Shown: positions 33,336 to 43,321, numbered from the stretch's first letter. The stretch: DNA of 64,000 nt from Pedobacter steynii (GCF_900103665.1 NZ_FNGY01000006.1:248001-312000); one strand, 5' to 3'. Program-made: numbers and translations. Notes: generated by a model from the sequence alone, not told the origin.

Positions 33336-34511
33336 TTACTCGAAATATTCTTTCATCTTCTCAAAGAAGCTTTTGTCGTTCTTTCCTGGCTGAGGTTTGA
33401 AATTCGGTGACTCCCTCAATTTTTCCAGCATGCTTCTTTCTTCCGAGCTCAATGCTTTAGGGGTCCAGATGTTGATGTGGATGATCTGATCACCACGGTG
33501 ATAAGAATTGATTTCAGGAAGGCCTTTGCCTTTCAAACGCAACAATTTGCCGCTTTGGGTACCTGGTTCGATTTTGATTTTCGCTTTACCATCAATGGTA
33601 GGTACTTCTGCGCTATAACCTAAGGCTGCATCTATAATAGATACATGCAGGTCGTAAACCACATTGTTTCCTTCACGTTTCAGGGTTTCATGAGCTACTT
33701 CTTCAATCAGAATGATCAGGTCTCCCGGAATACCACCGTTAGGGGCAGCATTACCTTTTCCACTCATGCTCAACTGCATGCCATCACTTACACCCGCAGG
33801 GATATTGATGGTAATGGTTTCTTCACCGCGAACGATGCCTTCACCATGACAGGAAGTACATTTAGAGGTAATCTGTGAACCGCTGCCATTACAGGTAGGG
33901 CAGGTAGCCGTGGTTTGCATCTGGCCCAATATGGTATTGGTTACCCTGCGTACCGCACCGCTTCCGCCGCAAGTCTGACAGGTGCTTACCGAGTTGCGGT
34001 CTTTAGCACCTGATCCGTCGCAGGTTTTACAGCTGATCTGTTTATTTACTTTAATTTTCTTTTCTGTGCCGTTGGCAATCTCTTCCAGGGTAAGCTTTAC
34101 CTTGATGCGCAGGTTTGTACCTTTCGCCACGCGTCTGCCACCACCACGAGATTGCTGTCCGCCGCCGCCAAAGAAGCTATCAAATGGACTGCCGCCACCG
34201 CCACCAAAGATATCGCCAAACTGGCTGAAGATATCTTCCATGTTCATGCCGCCGCCGCCATATCCGCCGCCGTTACCTGAAGCACCACCAACACCGGCAT
34301 GGCCATAATGGTCATAACGCTGTTTCTTCTCCGGATTACTTAAAATCTCGTAAGCCTCTGCTGCTTCCTTAAACTTATCCTCAGCCGTCTTGTCATTCGG
34401 ATTTTTATCCGGGTGAAACTTGATGGCCAGTTTACGATAAGCCTTCTTTATCTCTTCGGCGGATGAACTCTTGGATACACCAAGCACATCATAATAATCT
34501 CTTTTGCTCAT
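33336..34511 (-). CDS. dnaJ: Co-chaperone DnaJ
   Basis: 391 residues in the full class A layout: J domain with HPD at 33-35, a Gly/Phe-rich linker unusually full of GGGG runs (about 75-130), four zinc-finger repeats (CKTCDGSG, CQTCGGSG, CPTCNGSG, CTSCHGEG) and the C-terminal peptide-binding domains. It delivers unfolded proteins to DnaK and stimulates its ATPase. It starts 6 bases after the grpE stop. dnaK is not in the window; the Hsp70 at 6459 is HscA-like. Confidence 0.97.
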   Translation of the reverse strand: MSKRDYYDVLGVSKSSSAEEIKKAYRKLAIKFHPDKNPNDKTAEDKFKEAAEAYEILSNPEKKQRYDHYGHAGVGGASGNGGGYGGGGMNMEDIFSQFGDIFGGGGGSPFDSFFGGGGQQSRGGGRRVAKGTNLRIKVKLTLEEIANGTEKKIKVNKQISCKTCDGSGAKDRNSVSTCQTCGGSGAVRRVTNTILGQMQTTATCPTCNGSGSQITSKCTSCHGEGIVRGEETITINIPAGVSDGMQLSMSGKGNAAPNGGIPGDLIILIEEVAHETLKREGNNVVYDLHVSIIDAALGYSAEVPTIDGKAKIKIEPGTQSGKLLRLKGKGLPEINSYHRGDQIIHINIWTPKALSSEERSMLEKLRESPNFKPQPGKNDKSFFEKMKEYFE

Positions 34512-34517
34512 AAAATA

Positions 34518-35099
34518 TTAACTACCTACTACGACTTTGGCAAAGCGTATCACCTTGTCGTTTAAAGTGTATCCTTTTTCTAATTCGTCTATAACTTTCC
34601 CTTTCATTTCCTCAACCGGAGCAGGGATTTTTGTTATCGCTTCATGAAGGTCTGTGTCAAAAGGAATGCTGATGCTTTCCATTTCTTTCAGGCCTTTCTG
34701 TCCTAATACGCTTTTTAATTTATGGTGAACCAAGGCAACACCTTCTCGGATTGCATTGACTTCTGTTGCATTTTCCATGGCCTTATTGGCACGGTCAAAA
34801 TCATCCAATACCGGAAGCATAGAGACGATCACGTCTTTACCTGCAGTCTGCAAAAGCTCTACGCGTTCTTTTTGAGTACGACGTTTATAATTGTCAAACT
34901 CTGCAAACAGGCGCAGGTATTTATCATTTAAAGCTGCAACTTCTTGTTGTAATTTTTCCTCAACAGAGATTTCAGGTTGAACTTCTTCAGTTGAAGCGGC
35001 ATCTGCACTTTCTTCGGCTTGCTCGCTGGTTACCTGCTCTTCAGCAGTATTTTCCAAAATAGGATCTTCGATGTCGTTTTTTTTCTTCTTGCTAAACAT
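34518..35099 (-). CDS. grpE: Nucleotide exchange factor GrpE
   Basis: 193 residues. An acidic, probably disordered N-terminus (about 1-50, rich in Glu) leads to a long coiled coil and the conserved YLRLFAEFDNYKRRTQKER, followed by the beta-wing ending KGYTLNDKVIRFAKVVVG, a strong GrpE signature. It releases ADP from DnaK. It is paired with dnaJ. A nested inverted repeat lies 50-100 bases upstream. Confidence 0.96.
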   Translation of the reverse strand: MFSKKKKNDIEDPILENTAEEQVTSEQAEESADAASTEEVQPEISVEEKLQQEVAALNDKYLRLFAEFDNYKRRTQKERVELLQTAGKDVIVSMLPVLDDFDRANKAMENATEVNAIREGVALVHHKLKSVLGQKGLKEMESISIPFDTDLHEAITKIPAPVEEMKGKVIDELEKGYTLNDKVIRFAKVVVGS

Positions 35100-35150
35100 G
35101 GTATAGTAGAATTTTTGGATCTGAACTCAAAAGGTTTGCCAATAAACAAT

Positions 35151-35201
35151 ATCAGCCATGCTGTCAGCTTTAAATGAAAAAGACTGACCAGAATGGCTGA
35201 T
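35151..35201 (-). other. Nested inverted repeats between ftsE and grpE
   Basis: ATCAGCCAT (35151-35159) and ATGGCTGAT (35193-35201) are perfect inverted copies, and inside them GTCAG (35163-35167) pairs with CTGAC (35184-35188). The structure follows the ftsE stop and precedes grpE by about 50 bases. It is not followed by a clean T-run on the minus strand, so it may be a weak terminator of ftsE or a leader structure of the grpE-dnaJ mRNA. Confidence 0.5.
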
Positions 35202-35228
35202 TAAGAATATTTTTGTCAGGATAAAGAC

Positions 35229-35912
35229 TTACACGATTTGTGCATCTTCATGCACAATACCCCCCTCACACTTGATGATTCTGGATGGGAAAGTGCGGAT
35301 AATATGGTAGTCGTGGGTTGCCATTAATACGGCTGTGCCACTCTGACTGATTTGTTTTAACAACATTACAATTTCTTCGGAAGTATCCGGATCCAGGTTT
35401 CCTGTAGGTTCATCTGCAAGGATGATCTCCGGATTGTTCAGTAAAGCGCGGGCAATAACCACACGTTGCTGCTCTCCACCGGAAAGCTCATGCGGCATTT
35501 TTCTGATTTTTGACCTCAGGCCAACTTTCTCTAATACATCTTTAATGCGCTCCTGAATTAAAGCAGCATCTTTCCATCCTGTAGCTTTCAATACAAACTC
35601 CAGGTTTTTCTCTACGGTTCTATCGGATAGCAATTGAAAATCCTGAAACACAATGCCCAGTTTTCTTCGCAGGTAGGGAACGTCTTTTATCGCCAGATTT
35701 TTTAAATCAAAGCCTGCAATCTGTCCGTCGCCATTTCCAATATGAAGGTCTCCGTAAATGATCTTCAGTAAACTACTTTTACCGGAGCCCGTCTGGCCGA
35801 TCAGAAAAACAAACTCTCCCTTATCTACATTCAGATTTACATTAGATAAGACCAGGTGCTTTTGCTGGAATACATCTACCTTCTTTAAATTTATAACTGC
35901 GTTTTCTGCCAT
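35229..35912 (-). CDS. ftsE: FtsE-like ABC ATPase
   Basis: 227 residues, the length of FtsE. Walker A GQTGSGKSS (about 39-47), Q-loop VFQDFQLLSDRTVEKNL, signature LSGGEQQRV, Walker B IILADEPTGNLD and the switch MATHDYH are complete. The QLL-RTV stretch after the Q-loop is characteristic of FtsE and LolD-type ATPases. With FtsX it controls peptidoglycan hydrolases at division. ftsX is not adjacent. It lies 2 bases after a small conserved-looking gene. Confidence 0.85.
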   Translation of the reverse strand: MAENAVINLKKVDVFQQKHLVLSNVNLNVDKGEFVFLIGQTGSGKSSLLKIIYGDLHIGNGDGQIAGFDLKNLAIKDVPYLRRKLGIVFQDFQLLSDRTVEKNLEFVLKATGWKDAALIQERIKDVLEKVGLRSKIRKMPHELSGGEQQRVVIARALLNNPEIILADEPTGNLDPDTSEEIVMLLKQISQSGTAVLMATHDYHIIRTFPSRIIKCEGGIVHEDAQIV

Positions 35913-35914
35913 GT

Positions 35915-36127
35915 TTAAATATCTAATTTAGCAATTTGTCCGAAAGGCAAATCATTAACAAAACTCATTATATAGGGCAATTTATCACTTAAACCTAATT
36001 TATCCAGGGATTTGTCAGGTCTGTCGACCCTGAAATAGGCGAGTAAGGTGAACTTATCATCCCTCAACTGCACATAGTCAGGAATTTTGGCGATGCCTTT
36101 TACTTTGATTACATACATTTTGTTCAA
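35915..36127 (-). CDS. Small protein of unknown function upstream of ftsE
   Basis: 70 residues, or 67 if ATG at 36118 is used. No signal peptide or membrane segment. The sequence (YVIKVKGIAKIPDYVQLRDDKFTLLAYFRVD) looks like a compact beta-rich fold. The 2-base gap to ftsE and the shared direction suggest that they are translated together. No family was recognised. Confidence 0.68.
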   Translation of the reverse strand: MNKMYVIKVKGIAKIPDYVQLRDDKFTLLAYFRVDRPDKSLDKLGLSDKLPYIMSFVNDLPFGQIAKLDI

Positions 36128-36875
36128 AAATAGTATTTCAAACTGAGAAATGAAGCGCTTTCCCGTATTTATCTAATTTCTACGCGGTTGGAATGGAGCG
36201 CCGGATTTTCTGCGTTGCTGTTCATCCCTTACTTATAAAGAAATGAAATAATGGGTAGGCCGGTTTTGGTTTGATTTGAATTGATTTTTTTGTGTTTTTG
36301 CTTGTTTATGGGGGCATCAGTGTTGAGATTTGCGGATTTTTGCGGGAATGGGGTTTGGGTATGGCGGAATTGATTTCCATTGATTTATGACGCTAAACTT
36401 CGTTTTTTGTAGAAAACAACCGTTTGTGTAGCATTGGTGTGGTATTTTTTTTGAATGACATTTGCAAGATACAGGTGTTATTTCCGCAGGATTTTTTTTT
36501 ACTTTTTCTGACTGATGTTTTTCTTTTTGATTTATTGGAACTGCTCTCTTTACTGTACCTATAGTGTTAATAATAGGGTAATGCAAACGTTTGTGTTGTT
36601 AAAATTTGTTAAATGACGTCCGATTAACAATAAATTAGATGTTGAACCCGGTTCTAAAATATAACCAGCTATTCGACCAGATAGTTTTTAGAAGGGGTTC
36701 CCGACAAATTAATTGATTCAACTTAACCTAAACCAAGCCCCCTTATGATCACAATTCAACTCTTCTAGTACCTGTTCGTTTGGACGTGATAGCGCTATTA
36801 TAGTTATCCCTCTGTCCCAGACAAATCTTCCCTTTGTTATTGAACACAGCTTAATTTTTAATTAAACAAAAATTT
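36128..36875. other. 748-base intergenic region before the SusC gene
   Basis: No convincing gene. An 89-codon frame on the minus strand is rejected as chance. The region holds several T- and G-rich runs, the palindrome at 36584 and an AT-rich stretch leading to the SusC start. No perfect TAnnTTTG box was found within 280 bases of the start, so the promoter may depend on an activator or an alternative sigma factor. Confidence 0.6.
36584..36593. promoter_or_regulatory. Palindrome CAAACGTTTG upstream of SusC, LacI-type operator candidate
   Basis: A perfect 10-base palindrome with a central CG, preceded by TG and followed by TG, 283 bases before the SusC start. LacI/GalR-family regulators commonly bind AAACGTTT-type palindromes. 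No LacI gene is nearby, so the link is inferred. Confidence 0.4.
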
Positions 36876-39800
36876 ATGAATAAGTTTTACAAAAAACTCT
36901 TTATGGTCAGCCTATTGCTGTTTTTTTCCGCATTTGCTTTTGCGCAAAAGAAAGTTACAGGAACCGTTACCGGTGCTGACGACGGACTCCCTCTTCCGGG
37001 AGTATCGGTTATTTTAAAAGGAAGTACTAAAGGCGCAAGTACAGATGGTAATGGTAAATTCAGTATTGATGCCCCTGCAGATGGAACATTACGTTTTTCT
37101 TATATAGGATACGATGCCAGAGAAATCGCCATCGCCGGGAAGTCAGAAATTATCGTGAAGCTGAAAGCGGCTGCAAACTCATTAAATGATGTAGTCGTGA
37201 TCGGTTTCCAGGAAGTATCACGTAAGAAGTCTACTGCTGCAGTATCAACGGTTAAAGCGAAGGATCTGGAAAATCTACCTTCTCCTACATTTGATAAACT
37301 ATTGCAGGGTAGGGTTGCAGGATTGAATGTTCAAAGCTATTCCGGAGAACCGGGAGGCAGACCCACTTTTTTGGTTAGGGGAAACTCCTCTATCGGAAGA
37401 GCAGTGAATGCAGCGAGAGCATTGAGCAGTCCGCTATTTGTGATCGATGGAATTCCAATGGCTAATGAAGACATTTCTTCTTTTGGTGACCTGACCGGAA
37501 CCAATGTTATCGCCGGACTTAACCCTAATGATATTGAATCGATTGATGTCCTGAAAGATGCTGCCGCGGCTTCCATATATGGTTCCAGAGGAGCAAATGG
37601 GGTAGTCGTAGTTAAAACAAAACGTGGAAAGACCGGGAAACCGGAAGTGAATGTGAATGCTTATGCCGGAGTTTCCAAACATGGGGAAATGGCAGAGTAT
37701 ATCATTGGTGCTCAGGAACGCAGGTTTAAAATGGATTACCTGACTAAATATGCTAACCATGCAGATCAGGGGCTTTTTCCGCAAATGTTGACGGATAGTC
37801 TCAATCCTGCATTTAACAATGCAAATGACTGGCAGGGCATGTTTTTTCAAACGGGGATTATTCAGAATTATGATGTTTCTGCTTCAGGTGGGGTAGAAAA
37901 TATCAATTACCGCTTTAGTGGTAACTATTATAATGAACAGGGGATCATCAAAGGAACCGGGTTTAAAAGATATGCCATGTCGGGTACAATGGGAGTAAAA
38001 CTGACAGAAAAACTGAAAATGGACGCAATGTTCAGGTTATCGCGTGGAGATCGTTCCCGTGGTCGTGGTCAGGCTCCATGGGAAAATCCCTTGCCGATTA
38101 GTGCGGGTACTTTTCCAACCTCCTTATTGTACATCAGTCCTTCTGATCAGGCGAATTTTACCGGACAATTGGAAAGTGCGAAAGATAAAAACATCAATGA
38201 TGATGTTACTGCCAGTCTGAGTCTGGATTATGACGTTGTTAAAAACGTTCACTTCCGTACTCAGGGAGCATTGCAGTCGAGCAAAGGAGGCAGAGATATT
38301 TTCAGGCCTAGTATACTGGATGCGAATAACGTGTTTTACGCGCAGTCTTCCAGAGCAAATTATGATAATTTCAATATTGATAACCTCCTGACTTATACGC
38401 TTAAGCCAGCTGAAAATCATAACCTGACACTTTTGGGGGGTAATACCATTAATTATACAACCAGCGACTATACTGGTGTTGGCGGTACAGGAATTGGTAA
38501 TAATGTAATCACTACTGTAAAAGGACTGGAGCCGAAGAACTATGTTCTGAGTGATCCTTACGGAAATATGATTACCGGATCAAAGACTGCGGCTTCAGGT
38601 CTTTTGTCTTTCTTTGGCCGTGCATCCTATGATTTTAAAGACAGGTACCTGTTCACTTTTAGTTATCGTGCTGATGCCTCTTCCCGTTTCGGAAAAAACT
38701 ACAGATGGGCTTATTTCCCTGCAGTTTCGGCCGGATGGGTGGTATCTGACGAACCTTTCATGAAGTCGACCGAAAACTGGTTGTCTTCCCTGAAGTTCAG
38801 AGGTAGCTATGGCACATCAGGAAACCTGCCTTCTGATTATTATGCGCCTTTTAACTCTTACCTGACTGGTCAGGGAGGTTACCAAGGTTCTGGTCAGTCG
38901 AGCACTTATAATGGTGTCAATGCGGTTACCATTAATCCGCAGTCGATTACTCAGGATAACCTGACCTGGGAACGCTCAACCCAGGCGAATATTGGTGTCG
39001 ATGCGGAATTCTTTAAGGGCCGGGCAATGTTAACAGTCGATGCCTATAACCGTGGAACTTCAGATATCTTTTTTGATTTAAACCTGCCGGTAACGAGTGG
39101 TTATGATAAAGTAAAAACAAATGCCGTTAACATCAGAAACTTAGGTGTTGATTTAAGCCTGTCTGGAAAAGTCTTTAATCAGGATAGTAAATTTCAATGG
39201 AACCCGAGATTAATTATGTCCTTTAATAAGAGCCAGATTGTTTCTCTTCCTGATGGCAACAGAGATATTATGGTGACTGATCCCAATACCGGAACAACAT
39301 TTATACTGACCAAAGGGCGTCCGGTTTATGAATTTTTCCTGGTTAAATCAGAAGGTGTATATTCTACAAAAGATCAGATTCCTTTCGATCCGAGAACAGG
39401 CGATCTGATTACGTACTGGAACGGATCCAGAGTGGCACAACCAGGTTCTTACCGCTGGATAGATCAGAATTTCGATTATGACGTATGGGATCACTTTGAT
39501 AAAGTAAGGGTGGGGAATCCTAACCCAAGGGTAACCGGTGGTTTCAGTAACAGCTTTACTTATAAGAATTTCTCTCTGGAGGTTTATACCACTTTTGTTC
39601 TGGGCAGAGAAGTTTACAATACTTATATCTCCAGTCTGTTAGACAGATATAAACAATTAGGTAGCTTCCCTGGAACAGGATTACTGGACCTGAATAAATT
39701 GCCGGTATGGCGCCAGCCTGGTGACAATGCCAAATATGCAGATTTGAATCCTTATGGTCCTTACTATTATCAGTTCAATAACTTCTCTTCCGCTTATATG

Positions 39801-40037
39801 GAGAATGGAAATTATTTGAAGATCAAATACATCAACCTTGCTTATAACTTCCCTGCGAAGATGCTGGAGAAATTTAAGATGAAGCGCTTACAGGTGTATA
39901 CGATTATAGATAACGTGTATTCTTTCCAAAAATCAAGCTTACCTGATGTGGAAGCTGTAAATGAGCTGGGAGTTTACTCTGGTGATAGCTATCCTGTTCC
40001 AAGAAAATTCACTTTTGGTATACAGGCCAGCTTTTAA
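36876..40037 (+). CDS. SusC/RagA-type TonB-dependent outer-membrane transporter
   Basis: 1053 residues. A signal peptide (about 1-23, ending FAFAQ) is followed by the carboxypeptidase-regulatory-like domain (KVTGTVTGADDGLPLPGVSVILKGS, about 25-110), the plug (LLQGRVAGLNVQS, DAAAASIYGSRGANGVVVVKTK, about 120-240) and a large barrel ending in Phe. There is no STN domain, so no anti-sigma signalling is expected. With the SusD partner 34 bases downstream it imports an oligomeric nutrient across the outer membrane. No glycoside hydrolase or peptidase is linked, so the substrate is open. Confidence 0.95.
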   Translation: MNKFYKKLFMVSLLLFFSAFAFAQKKVTGTVTGADDGLPLPGVSVILKGSTKGASTDGNGKFSIDAPADGTLRFSYIGYDAREIAIAGKSEIIVKLKAAANSLNDVVVIGFQEVSRKKSTAAVSTVKAKDLENLPSPTFDKLLQGRVAGLNVQSYSGEPGGRPTFLVRGNSSIGRAVNAARALSSPLFVIDGIPMANEDISSFGDLTGTNVIAGLNPNDIESIDVLKDAAAASIYGSRGANGVVVVKTKRGKTGKPEVNVNAYAGVSKHGEMAEYIIGAQERRFKMDYLTKYANHADQGLFPQMLTDSLNPAFNNANDWQGMFFQTGIIQNYDVSASGGVENINYRFSGNYYNEQGIIKGTGFKRYAMSGTMGVKLTEKLKMDAMFRLSRGDRSRGRGQAPWENPLPISAGTFPTSLLYISPSDQANFTGQLESAKDKNINDDVTASLSLDYDVVKNVHFRTQGALQSSKGGRDIFRPSILDANNVFYAQSSRANYDNFNIDNLLTYTLKPAENHNLTLLGGNTINYTTSDYTGVGGTGIGNNVITTVKGLEPKNYVLSDPYGNMITGSKTAASGLLSFFGRASYDFKDRYLFTFSYRADASSRFGKNYRWAYFPAVSAGWVVSDEPFMKSTENWLSSLKFRGSYGTSGNLPSDYYAPFNSYLTGQGGYQGSGQSSTYNGVNAVTINPQSITQDNLTWERSTQANIGVDAEFFKGRAMLTVDAYNRGTSDIFFDLNLPVTSGYDKVKTNAVNIRNLGVDLSLSGKVFNQDSKFQWNPRLIMSFNKSQIVSLPDGNRDIMVTDPNTGTTFILTKGRPVYEFFLVKSEGVYSTKDQIPFDPRTGDLITYWNGSRVAQPGSYRWIDQNFDYDVWDHFDKVRVGNPNPRVTGGFSNSFTYKNFSLEVYTTFVLGREVYNTYISSLLDRYKQLGSFPGTGLLDLNKLPVWRQPGDNAKYADLNPYGPYYYQFNNFSSAYMENGNYLKIKYINLAYNFPAKMLEKFKMKRLQVYTIIDNVYSFQKSSLPDVEAVNELGVYSGDSYPVPRKFTFGIQASF

Positions 40038-40071
40038 GGACGACAAATAAGTATTAATTAGAAAGACGATC

Positions 40072-41592
40072 ATGAATTTATCAAAATATAGAATAATAAG
40101 TATGCTCCTTTTAGGAGGAATGCTTTGCGGAGGTTTACTTTCCTGTAAAAAACTATTGGATCTTAAGCCTGAAGATTCCGTATACGAAGCGGTGTTTTGG
40201 AAAACAGAGACGGATGCTACTTCCGGATTGATGGGAGCGTACTCCTTACTTCGTAAGTCGCTGACGCTGGGCGGACAGGGGATGTCAAACTTTGTGTATG
40301 GTGATTTTACGACAGGTGTATTGAAAGAAGGTGGAGATTATGCACTGAATTTCCTGGTAAAAGGAGATGAATACTATGGAACAGGAATAAGTGTGGATGA
40401 TTTCAGGGGAGATTACATCGAAGACTTTCAAAACTGGACGCCTTATTTCAAGACGATAACCCAGGCCAATACGGTGATAGAGAAAGTAGGTAAAATGCCT
40501 GATAATGCCTTTAAAAGTCTCGCTGTTAAACGCAAGATAATTGGTGAAGCTTTATTTATCCGCGCCTACACCTATTTTTATATGGTCAGGATTTGGGGAG
40601 ATGTACCATTGGTGCTTCAATATGATCAGGATCCGGTATCCTCTAAAAATGTTCAGCGGACTAATGAAGCTGTGGTTTTGGATTCCTGCGCAGCTGATAT
40701 GAACAGAGCGAGGTTATTAATGGGCTGGAATACTGGAAGCGATCATGCTGTAAGGGCTGATAAAGGTGCTGCTTTTGCTTTGCTTGCTCATGTAAACAGA
40801 TGGAAATACTTTGTGACCAAAGAATCTGACAAAACTTTATTGACCAAATCCATAGCTGCAATTGATTCCATTACTGCTTCAGGGATGTACAGCCTGGTGC
40901 CGGCAGCAAATTTCGACCGCCTGTTTAAAGGAAGATCACAGGAAGGAATTTTTGAAATCAATACAAGTGCTGATCAGTTGGAATATCAACCAAATGGAGG
41001 TTTTTACCTGTATACACTAGGACAACCTTACATTCCCGAAAAAACAAAATCGACGGTTTTTAACAGCGAAGTAGTGGGTTGGTTCTTTAACGATCCTACT
41101 GATGCCCGTTATGACTATTACTTTGACCGCACTAAAGAAGAAGACCTTATTTTGACCAAGTATATTGGAAAGAACAACCAGAACCGGTTTTTCCTGGATC
41201 CGGGAAATAACAGAGGTGGACTCGTTAATTGCAACATCAGTATTTTCCGCCTGGCTGAAATGAAGCTTTTAAGGGCAGAATGTAACGAATTGCTAGGTCG
41301 CAGTTCAGACGCTTTAACGGATCTGAATGATGTGAAACTGAGGTCTAACCTGACGGGGTATTCGGGTGCTGACCTGAAAACGGAGATTTTTGAAGAGACA
41401 TTCCGCGAATTGTTCTGTGAAGGGCATTCCTGGTACGACATGGTGAGGAATAAAAGACTCGTAGAATACCTTGATCGTTTTCCTCAATCCAGATTTGATG
41501 AAGAAGGCTGGAAATGGCCGATAGCAAGATCGCTGTTTGTGACGAATAAAGATCTGGCCCAAAACAAATACTGGGTTGGCAGATTAAGGTAA
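40072..41592 (+). CDS. SusD/RagB-type surface lipoprotein
   Basis: 506 residues. The lipobox is LLSC, Cys25, followed by KKLLDLKPEDSVYEAVFW, the classical SusD start. The TPR-like helical domain and the C-terminal ELFCEGHSWYDMVRN (the RxxELxxEGxRWxDLxR-type motif) are present. It is the lid that captures ligand for the SusC channel. It is probably cotranscribed with SusC and the three following genes. Confidence 0.95.
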   Translation: MNLSKYRIISMLLLGGMLCGGLLSCKKLLDLKPEDSVYEAVFWKTETDATSGLMGAYSLLRKSLTLGGQGMSNFVYGDFTTGVLKEGGDYALNFLVKGDEYYGTGISVDDFRGDYIEDFQNWTPYFKTITQANTVIEKVGKMPDNAFKSLAVKRKIIGEALFIRAYTYFYMVRIWGDVPLVLQYDQDPVSSKNVQRTNEAVVLDSCAADMNRARLLMGWNTGSDHAVRADKGAAFALLAHVNRWKYFVTKESDKTLLTKSIAAIDSITASGMYSLVPAANFDRLFKGRSQEGIFEINTSADQLEYQPNGGFYLYTLGQPYIPEKTKSTVFNSEVVGWFFNDPTDARYDYYFDRTKEEDLILTKYIGKNNQNRFFLDPGNNRGGLVNCNISIFRLAEMKLLRAECNELLGRSSDALTDLNDVKLRSNLTGYSGADLKTEIFEETFRELFCEGHSWYDMVRNKRLVEYLDRFPQSRFDEEGWKWPIARSLFVTNKDLAQNKYWVGRLR

Positions 41593-41620
41593 ATCAGTGT
41601 TTCATTTAAAAAAGATTCTC

Positions 41621-42280
41621 ATGAAAAATAAATTAGTATACATTTTAACCTTCTTCGGGCTCTGCCTTATCGTAACTGCCTGTAAGAAGAAAGACTACCT
41701 CATCGGAGGAGACCTTCATGATCCGAGGGTAAATATGACGACCTATGACTTTTTGAAAAGTAAACCTTTGTTCGATACGCTAACCAGGCTCATCGATAAA
41801 GCAGGAATGAAAGAAGAGATCAATGGAAATACGACCTTCTTTGCGCCTACCGATTATTCTGTTGCAGAACTGCTGATCCGACGTACCAGAATTATCCAGC
41901 GAAAATACAATAATGAAAACCTTAAGTATACGCTGGATAGCCTTCCTGTTCCGGAATTAAGGGATTCCCTGCGTTCCCATCTTTTTACAGGAGCCATCAA
42001 CCGCGAAAATTTGTCGTTGGAAAACAAGGTGTTTAAAAGTAAATCAAACGAAGATTATTCCATTCTGCTAATTGAAACGACAGCGTATACAGGTACAGTG
42101 ACCACCAAGCCACAGTATTTGTACCTGGTGAGATTAAGGAACGGACTGGACCCAAAACCGTTGCCTGACAATTATCCGGATGCGGATAAAGACATTCAGG
42201 AACTGACCCAGACGTCTGGAATTATCACGACCAATGGAATCCTGCATGTGTTGAACAACAGGCATAAATTTTACTGGTAA
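41621..42280 (+). CDS. Fasciclin (FAS1) domain lipoprotein
   Basis: 219 residues from ATG at 41621 (an in-frame GTG at 41597 would spoil the signal). The lipobox is VTAC, Cys21. The FAS1 domain (about 35-215) shows TTFFAPTD and the closing GIITTNGILHVL. FAS1 domains mediate adhesion or binding; in Bacteroidota such lipoproteins often accompany SusCD pairs as extra surface-binding proteins. It starts 28 bases after susD. Confidence 0.85.
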   Translation: MKNKLVYILTFFGLCLIVTACKKKDYLIGGDLHDPRVNMTTYDFLKSKPLFDTLTRLIDKAGMKEEINGNTTFFAPTDYSVAELLIRRTRIIQRKYNNENLKYTLDSLPVPELRDSLRSHLFTGAINRENLSLENKVFKSKSNEDYSILLIETTAYTGTVTTKPQYLYLVRLRNGLDPKPLPDNYPDADKDIQELTQTSGIITTNGILHVLNNRHKFYW

Positions 42281-42306
42281 TATTTAACCACATTAAATCA
42301 AAAGAA

Positions 42307-43287
42307 ATGAAGATTATAAGATCTGTTTTAGTGCTGATTGCATTAATAAGTGTAGCCTGGTTAGGCTGTAAAAAGATTCCGGTAGGTTTTATTGGTGAAT
42401 CAATGTATTATAAAGATAGCCCTTTCAAGGTTGAACAGGGAAACATTAAGCAGGTAACGAGTTCACTTAATCTGGATGGTTCCACGCTTCCGGTATTGGT
42501 GAAATTGTTAGAAGTACGAAAAAAGGGAACCACTCAGCGTGCTGAAGAGTTTTATGCAGAACATGAGGTTTATGTTTATAAACAACCTATTGACCCGGCA
42601 GTAGACACGACTATCGCAATGGTCAATGCCAAACGGGAGAAGAAAATGCTTCCTCCATTTGAGTTTTTACCAAGCGGACAGTTCCTTTTCAATGCAGGGA
42701 CGTCGTTCCTCCCTCCGAGATCACAATATGAGTTTGATGTTGAAGTAAGTAATGAAAGCGGTATGCGTGTGTATAAGAATATTGGAGAAATCCAGCTTCT
42801 TGATGCGGAATTGTTTAAATCTTATGCCATTGCCAACAGCTGGTTCTCGGATCAGACGGGATTGAGCGGAACAGTAGATGCTACTCCGGAAATGATCATC
42901 ACAAAAGTGAGCAATGAGGGCACAAGTGTAAGCGTGAAAATTGTGGATAAAAATGGCGTTCCTTTCAATCCGAAAAAAGGGGAGATCATCAAAAGGGGAG
43001 ACCGTCCTACTTTCGAATCCTATGCTAAATTTAATCCGGTAGTGATTGGAGATGAAACGATGACCTGTAATTATGAAATTACTCCTTTCCCGATGAAACG
43101 GATCAGTGGTTATGGGGACTTCCTCATTTATTACCGCATTCCAAGCACTTATGCCAAACTGGATAATTTTCCTCCCGGACAAGCGCCAGGTTCTACCTTT
43201 AGCATCAACCCGAGATTTGGATTTCAGATCAAACAGCTGGGGACTTACCTGATTACAATTAAATTAAATGGCTTGACGCATAAATAA
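42307..43287 (+). CDS. Surface lipoprotein of the SusCD locus, DUF5007-like
   Basis: 326 residues with lipobox WLGC at Cys21 followed by KK. The mature part appears beta-rich, with no enzyme motif seen. I recall DUF5007 proteins in the same position after SusD and FAS1 genes in Pedobacter, so it is placed there tentatively. It is probably a ligand-binding surface protein. It lies 26 bases after the FAS1 gene. Confidence 0.68.
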   Translation: MKIIRSVLVLIALISVAWLGCKKIPVGFIGESMYYKDSPFKVEQGNIKQVTSSLNLDGSTLPVLVKLLEVRKKGTTQRAEEFYAEHEVYVYKQPIDPAVDTTIAMVNAKREKKMLPPFEFLPSGQFLFNAGTSFLPPRSQYEFDVEVSNESGMRVYKNIGEIQLLDAELFKSYAIANSWFSDQTGLSGTVDATPEMIITKVSNEGTSVSVKIVDKNGVPFNPKKGEIIKRGDRPTFESYAKFNPVVIGDETMTCNYEITPFPMKRISGYGDFLIYYRIPSTYAKLDNFPPGQAPGSTFSINPRFGFQIKQLGTYLITIKLNGLTHK

Positions 43288-43321
43288 GTAAATATTAAAC
43301 CAATAATTAAACTCAACAATT

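Noticed and set aside
36317..36586. 89-codon minus-strand frame in the gap before SusC
   Set aside because: Runs through low-complexity T- and G-rich DNA, has no start context, and the product is an unpatterned Lys/Pro/His-rich sequence with no recognisable fold.
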